NCBI GenBank assembly: GCA_030672465.1
Contig: DAOVGJ010000131.1
Coordinates: 1 to 7,071 of the forward strand
Reading direction: 5' to 3'
Length of the DNA stretch: 7,071 nt
Source of the DNA: Pseudomonadota bacterium
Lineage (GTDB): Bacteria > Desulfobacterota > BSN033 > WVXP01 > G020346125
Shown: positions 5,475-7,071 of the stretch, in pieces
How the letters are laid out: each line of letters begins with the position of its first letter
Position numbering within the stretch: the stretch's first letter is position 1
Notes under the pieces: model-generated
The model's database searches: none
What the model was told of the DNA's origin: nothing
The model's input: only the letters and a program-made list of their open reading frames with translations
Made by a program: the position numbers and the translations under genes

Positions 5475-6575
5475 TCAGTACGAGAAGGGCCAGAGGTTGA
5501 AGTAGTTCTTTAGCTGCCAGTATCTATAGGATAGGCCATTAGGTTCATAGATTAAAAACAGGATGATGGCCAAACCGAAGGCTGCGTCCCTGAAATAGTC
5601 GAACTTTCCAACCAGCATGAATCCTGGCATCAAAGCCCCCAAAGTGACCAGCCCATTTCTGAGAATCTCCTCGACCAAGACCATGAACATGGCCCCAAAG
5701 ACTACACCATGCAAGCTACCTGCCCCGCCGATCAGGATGACGCCAACCCACCACAAGGAATAGAAGAAGACGAAATGCTCCGGGCTGACAAAATAGAGGG
5801 CGCTGATCCAGAAAGCACCTGCAATCCCTCCGATAAAGCCTGCCACAAAAAAGGCCACAAGCTTGTACCAGACGATATTGACCCCAAGGGCCTTTGCAGC
5901 GATGTCGTTATCCCGGATGGCGATCCAAGCCCTCCCCACCTTAGATCGAAGGAGGTTGGCCATGCCGAAAAGACACAGGCATACAAGAACAATCATCAGG
6001 TAGTAGATCTTTCTATCCGTATCGATGGCCCAGGGACCGATAGAGATGGTCCCTGGTGGCAGAGAAAAAGCCACCCCCCTTCCGCCAACCCGGCTGACAT
6101 ATTGCGTGAGTACCAGATCCACGGTGATGAATTGCGCGGCCATCGTGGTCATGATGAGATAGAACCCCTTGACCCTGGCCGACGGAAGGCCAAACAGAAC
6201 GCTCCACATTCCGGCTGCGAAGGCGGCAGCGATCATGCTGATGGGATAAACCAAACCAGCACCGACCAGCAGCGCTGGCCAGGGAACATAGAGGATCAGC
6301 ATTGCAGAGGTATAAGCTCCAACGGCGACAAAAGCTGCGTGGCCCAAAGTAATTTGGCCGCAGTAGCCGATGAGTAGTTGAACCCCGAGGGCGGCCAGGA
6401 TCGTGTAGCCGATCTTGTATGCAACCGACAAATAGTAATCCCCGCAAAAGACCGGAATGATTATGAAGAGCACAATCCCGACAAGGATCATCTTCCCCCA
6501 AACAAACTGGGTCTGCCACCACGCATGATCGTCGCGATAATACTGATGATATACACCGCAAGGTAGGTAGCCCAT
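5475..6575 (-). CDS. livM: LIV-type ABC importer permease LivM
   Basis: A 366-residue inner-membrane permease that forms the solute channel with LivH. The sequence is strongly hydrophobic, with roughly eight or nine likely membrane segments starting at about residue 29. The diagnostic LivM block GYCGQITLGHAAFVAVGAYTS lies at 70-90 (its first 20 residues suffice to identify it), and the cytoplasmic ATPase-contact loop GRAWIAIRDNDIAAKALGVN lies at 214-233, followed by YKLVAFFVAGFIGGIAGA. The ATG at 6575 has AAAGGA seven bases upstream. The first 28 residues are polar and aromatic-rich (YHQYYRDDHAWW), a slightly long cytoplasmic lead-in. The C-terminus, YEPNGLSYRYWQLKNYFNLWPFSY, extends beyond the usual EPxGL ending by about 20 residues. 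The gene lies between livH (232 bases upstream) and livK (169 bases downstream) on the same strand. Confidence 0.95.
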   Translation of the reverse strand: MGYLPCGVYHQYYRDDHAWWQTQFVWGKMILVGIVLFIIIPVFCGDYYLSVAYKIGYTILAALGVQLLIGYCGQITLGHAAFVAVGAYTSAMLILYVPWPALLVGAGLVYPISMIAAAFAAGMWSVLFGLPSARVKGFYLIMTTMAAQFITVDLVLTQYVSRVGGRGVAFSLPPGTISIGPWAIDTDRKIYYLMIVLVCLCLFGMANLLRSKVGRAWIAIRDNDIAAKALGVNIVWYKLVAFFVAGFIGGIAGAFWISALYFVSPEHFVFFYSLWWVGVILIGGAGSLHGVVFGAMFMVLVEEILRNGLVTLGALMPGFMLVGKFDYFRDAAFGLAIILFLIYEPNGLSYRYWQLKNYFNLWPFSY

Positions 6576-6664
6576 AATGAAATCCTTTCTAAATCTACAT
6601 CTCGGAATTTGTACAATTTATTGAAGTTACAGTATTTTTAGTTGTCCCCGAATAATTGCAGCCG

Positions 6665-6788
6665 TATGGAATGATGGAATGTTGGAATAATGGAATGGTG
6701 GGTAGTAAAAGTTGAAAAAATCATATTTGATCTTTTTTTGTTCCTGCAAATCCATCATTCCAATATTCCATTTCTCCACTATTCCATT
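6665..6788 (-). repeat. Inverted arrays of TGGAAT at 8-base period with inner A/T hairpin
   Basis: On the plus strand TGGAAT occurs at 6667, 6675, 6683 and 6691, every 8 bases. The complement ATTCCA occurs at 6757, 6765 and 6781, with degenerate copies at 6749 and 6773, again every 8 bases. Aligning 6665-6702 to the reverse complement of 6751-6788 gives 28 matches in 38 by hand count, so the two arrays can fold on each other. The 48-base centre contains a second, A/T-rich stem (AAAAAA-TCA-TATT-TGA-TC-TTTTTTT, 6715-6738). The element fills most of the livH-livM gap and would be transcribed within the operon. It looks like an interspersed palindromic (REP- or MITE-like) repeat rather than a coding sequence. 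The AT-rich bases between it and livM (6589-6664) could hold a weak promoter, but none is convincing. Confidence 0.7.
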
Positions 6789-6807
6789 TGGGGCGAAGCC
6801 CTTAAGT

Positions 6808-7071
6808 TCATACCCTCTCTATCCTTTCCCAGCCCCAAAAACCAAAGGGTTTGAAAAGAAGGAATATCACCATAAAGATGAAGGGGGCTACCTCTTTCAT
6901 CCCTCCTGGAGTGAATTGGCTGATATAACCATCGGCCAAGTTCTGGAGTACCCCGATGACGATCCCCCCTACGATCGCACCGGGGATCGAATTCAGGCCC
7001 CCGAGAACCACAGCGGGCAGGACGATCAGTCCCAGGTAGCTCAACTGAATATTGAGACCATTTATGTTGCC
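6808..7071 (-). CDS. livH: LIV-type ABC importer permease LivH, C-terminal part (5' end beyond right edge)
   Basis: The frame is open from the right edge down to a TGA at 6808, giving the last 87 residues of a membrane protein; the start is outside the window. The first visible residues are GNINGLNIQLSYLGL, followed by LPAVVLGGLNSIPGAIVGG, a hallmark of LivH near its C-terminus, then a final hydrophobic segment (VAPFIFMVIFLLFKPFGFWG) and the typical ERIERV ending. LivH is the partner permease of LivM. The TTG at 7044 is an internal leucine codon rather than a real start, because the family sequence continues upstream of it without a break. livG is expected further upstream, as in other LIV operons, but is not seen here. 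Confidence 0.93.
   Translation of the reverse strand, partial: GNINGLNIQLSYLGLIVLPAVVLGGLNSIPGAIVGGIVIGVLQNLADGYISQFTPGGMKEVAPFIFMVIFLLFKPFGFWGWERIERV

Noticed and set aside
5709..6377. 222-residue open frame on the plus strand
   Set aside because: It lies entirely antisense to livM, and its translation is polar and low in recognisable motifs. LivM on the other strand has clear family blocks and a ribosome site.
6589..6664. Possible sigma-70 promoter before livM (GGGACA, 17 bases, TTCAAT on the minus strand)
   Set aside because: Only four of six bases match in each box, and AT-rich sequence easily produces such pairs. It is not strong enough to list.
6665..6788. CRISPR-like reading of the TGGAAT repeats
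   Set aside because: The units are 6 bases at 8-base spacing with no unique spacers, and they are inverted on the two sides, unlike any CRISPR array.

Overview
All recognisable genes in this window lie on the minus strand, so the biological order runs from the right edge to the left edge: livH (5' end off the right edge), livM, livK, livF, two tandem PaaK-family acyl-CoA ligase-like genes, and a CBS-domain gene (3' end off the left edge). Gene order and protein style (LivM-LivK-LivF followed by phenylacetate-CoA-ligase-like proteins and an AcuB-like CBS protein) suggest a deltaproteobacterium (Desulfobacterota), plausibly a sulfate reducer or anaerobic aromatic/fatty-acid degrader. That assignment comes from remembered family context; no search was run, and there is no rRNA or tRNA here to confirm it.

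Right part (3178-7071): a branched-chain-amino-acid-type (HAAT/LIV) ABC importer with the C-terminus of permease LivH, the whole of permease LivM, the secreted binding protein LivK and the ATPase LivF. The second ATPase, LivG, is absent and presumably lies upstream, beyond the right edge. Left part (1-3007): two ligase-like proteins of exactly 428 residues each once starts are chosen by ribosome binding site, then a CBS protein. The likely logic is uptake of a carboxylic acid (aromatic, branched or otherwise hydrophobic; not necessarily an amino acid), activation to a CoA thioester, and adenylate sensing by the CBS protein. The substrate cannot be read from the sequence.

The gaps are short (69-232 bases) but not empty. 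The livH-livM gap holds arrays of TGGAAT at an 8-base period facing ATTCCA arrays at the same period, making a long imperfect inverted repeat with an A/T-rich inner hairpin. The livK-livF gap holds a perfect 16-bp stem with a 3-base loop and no T-tract. The livF-ligase gap holds a weaker stem-loop followed by a T-run. The livK leader holds a strong Shine-Dalgarno sequence with no obvious gene behind it.

The most notable protein feature is that both ligases lack the canonical Ser/Thr/Gly-rich ATP-binding loop of the adenylate-forming superfamily and carry a T/S-P-G-P-I loop instead, while the downstream motifs are retained. I saw no CRISPR array, phage gene, transposase or RNA gene. Apart from the ligase pair and the livH-livM repeat, this looks like an ordinary metabolic operon.
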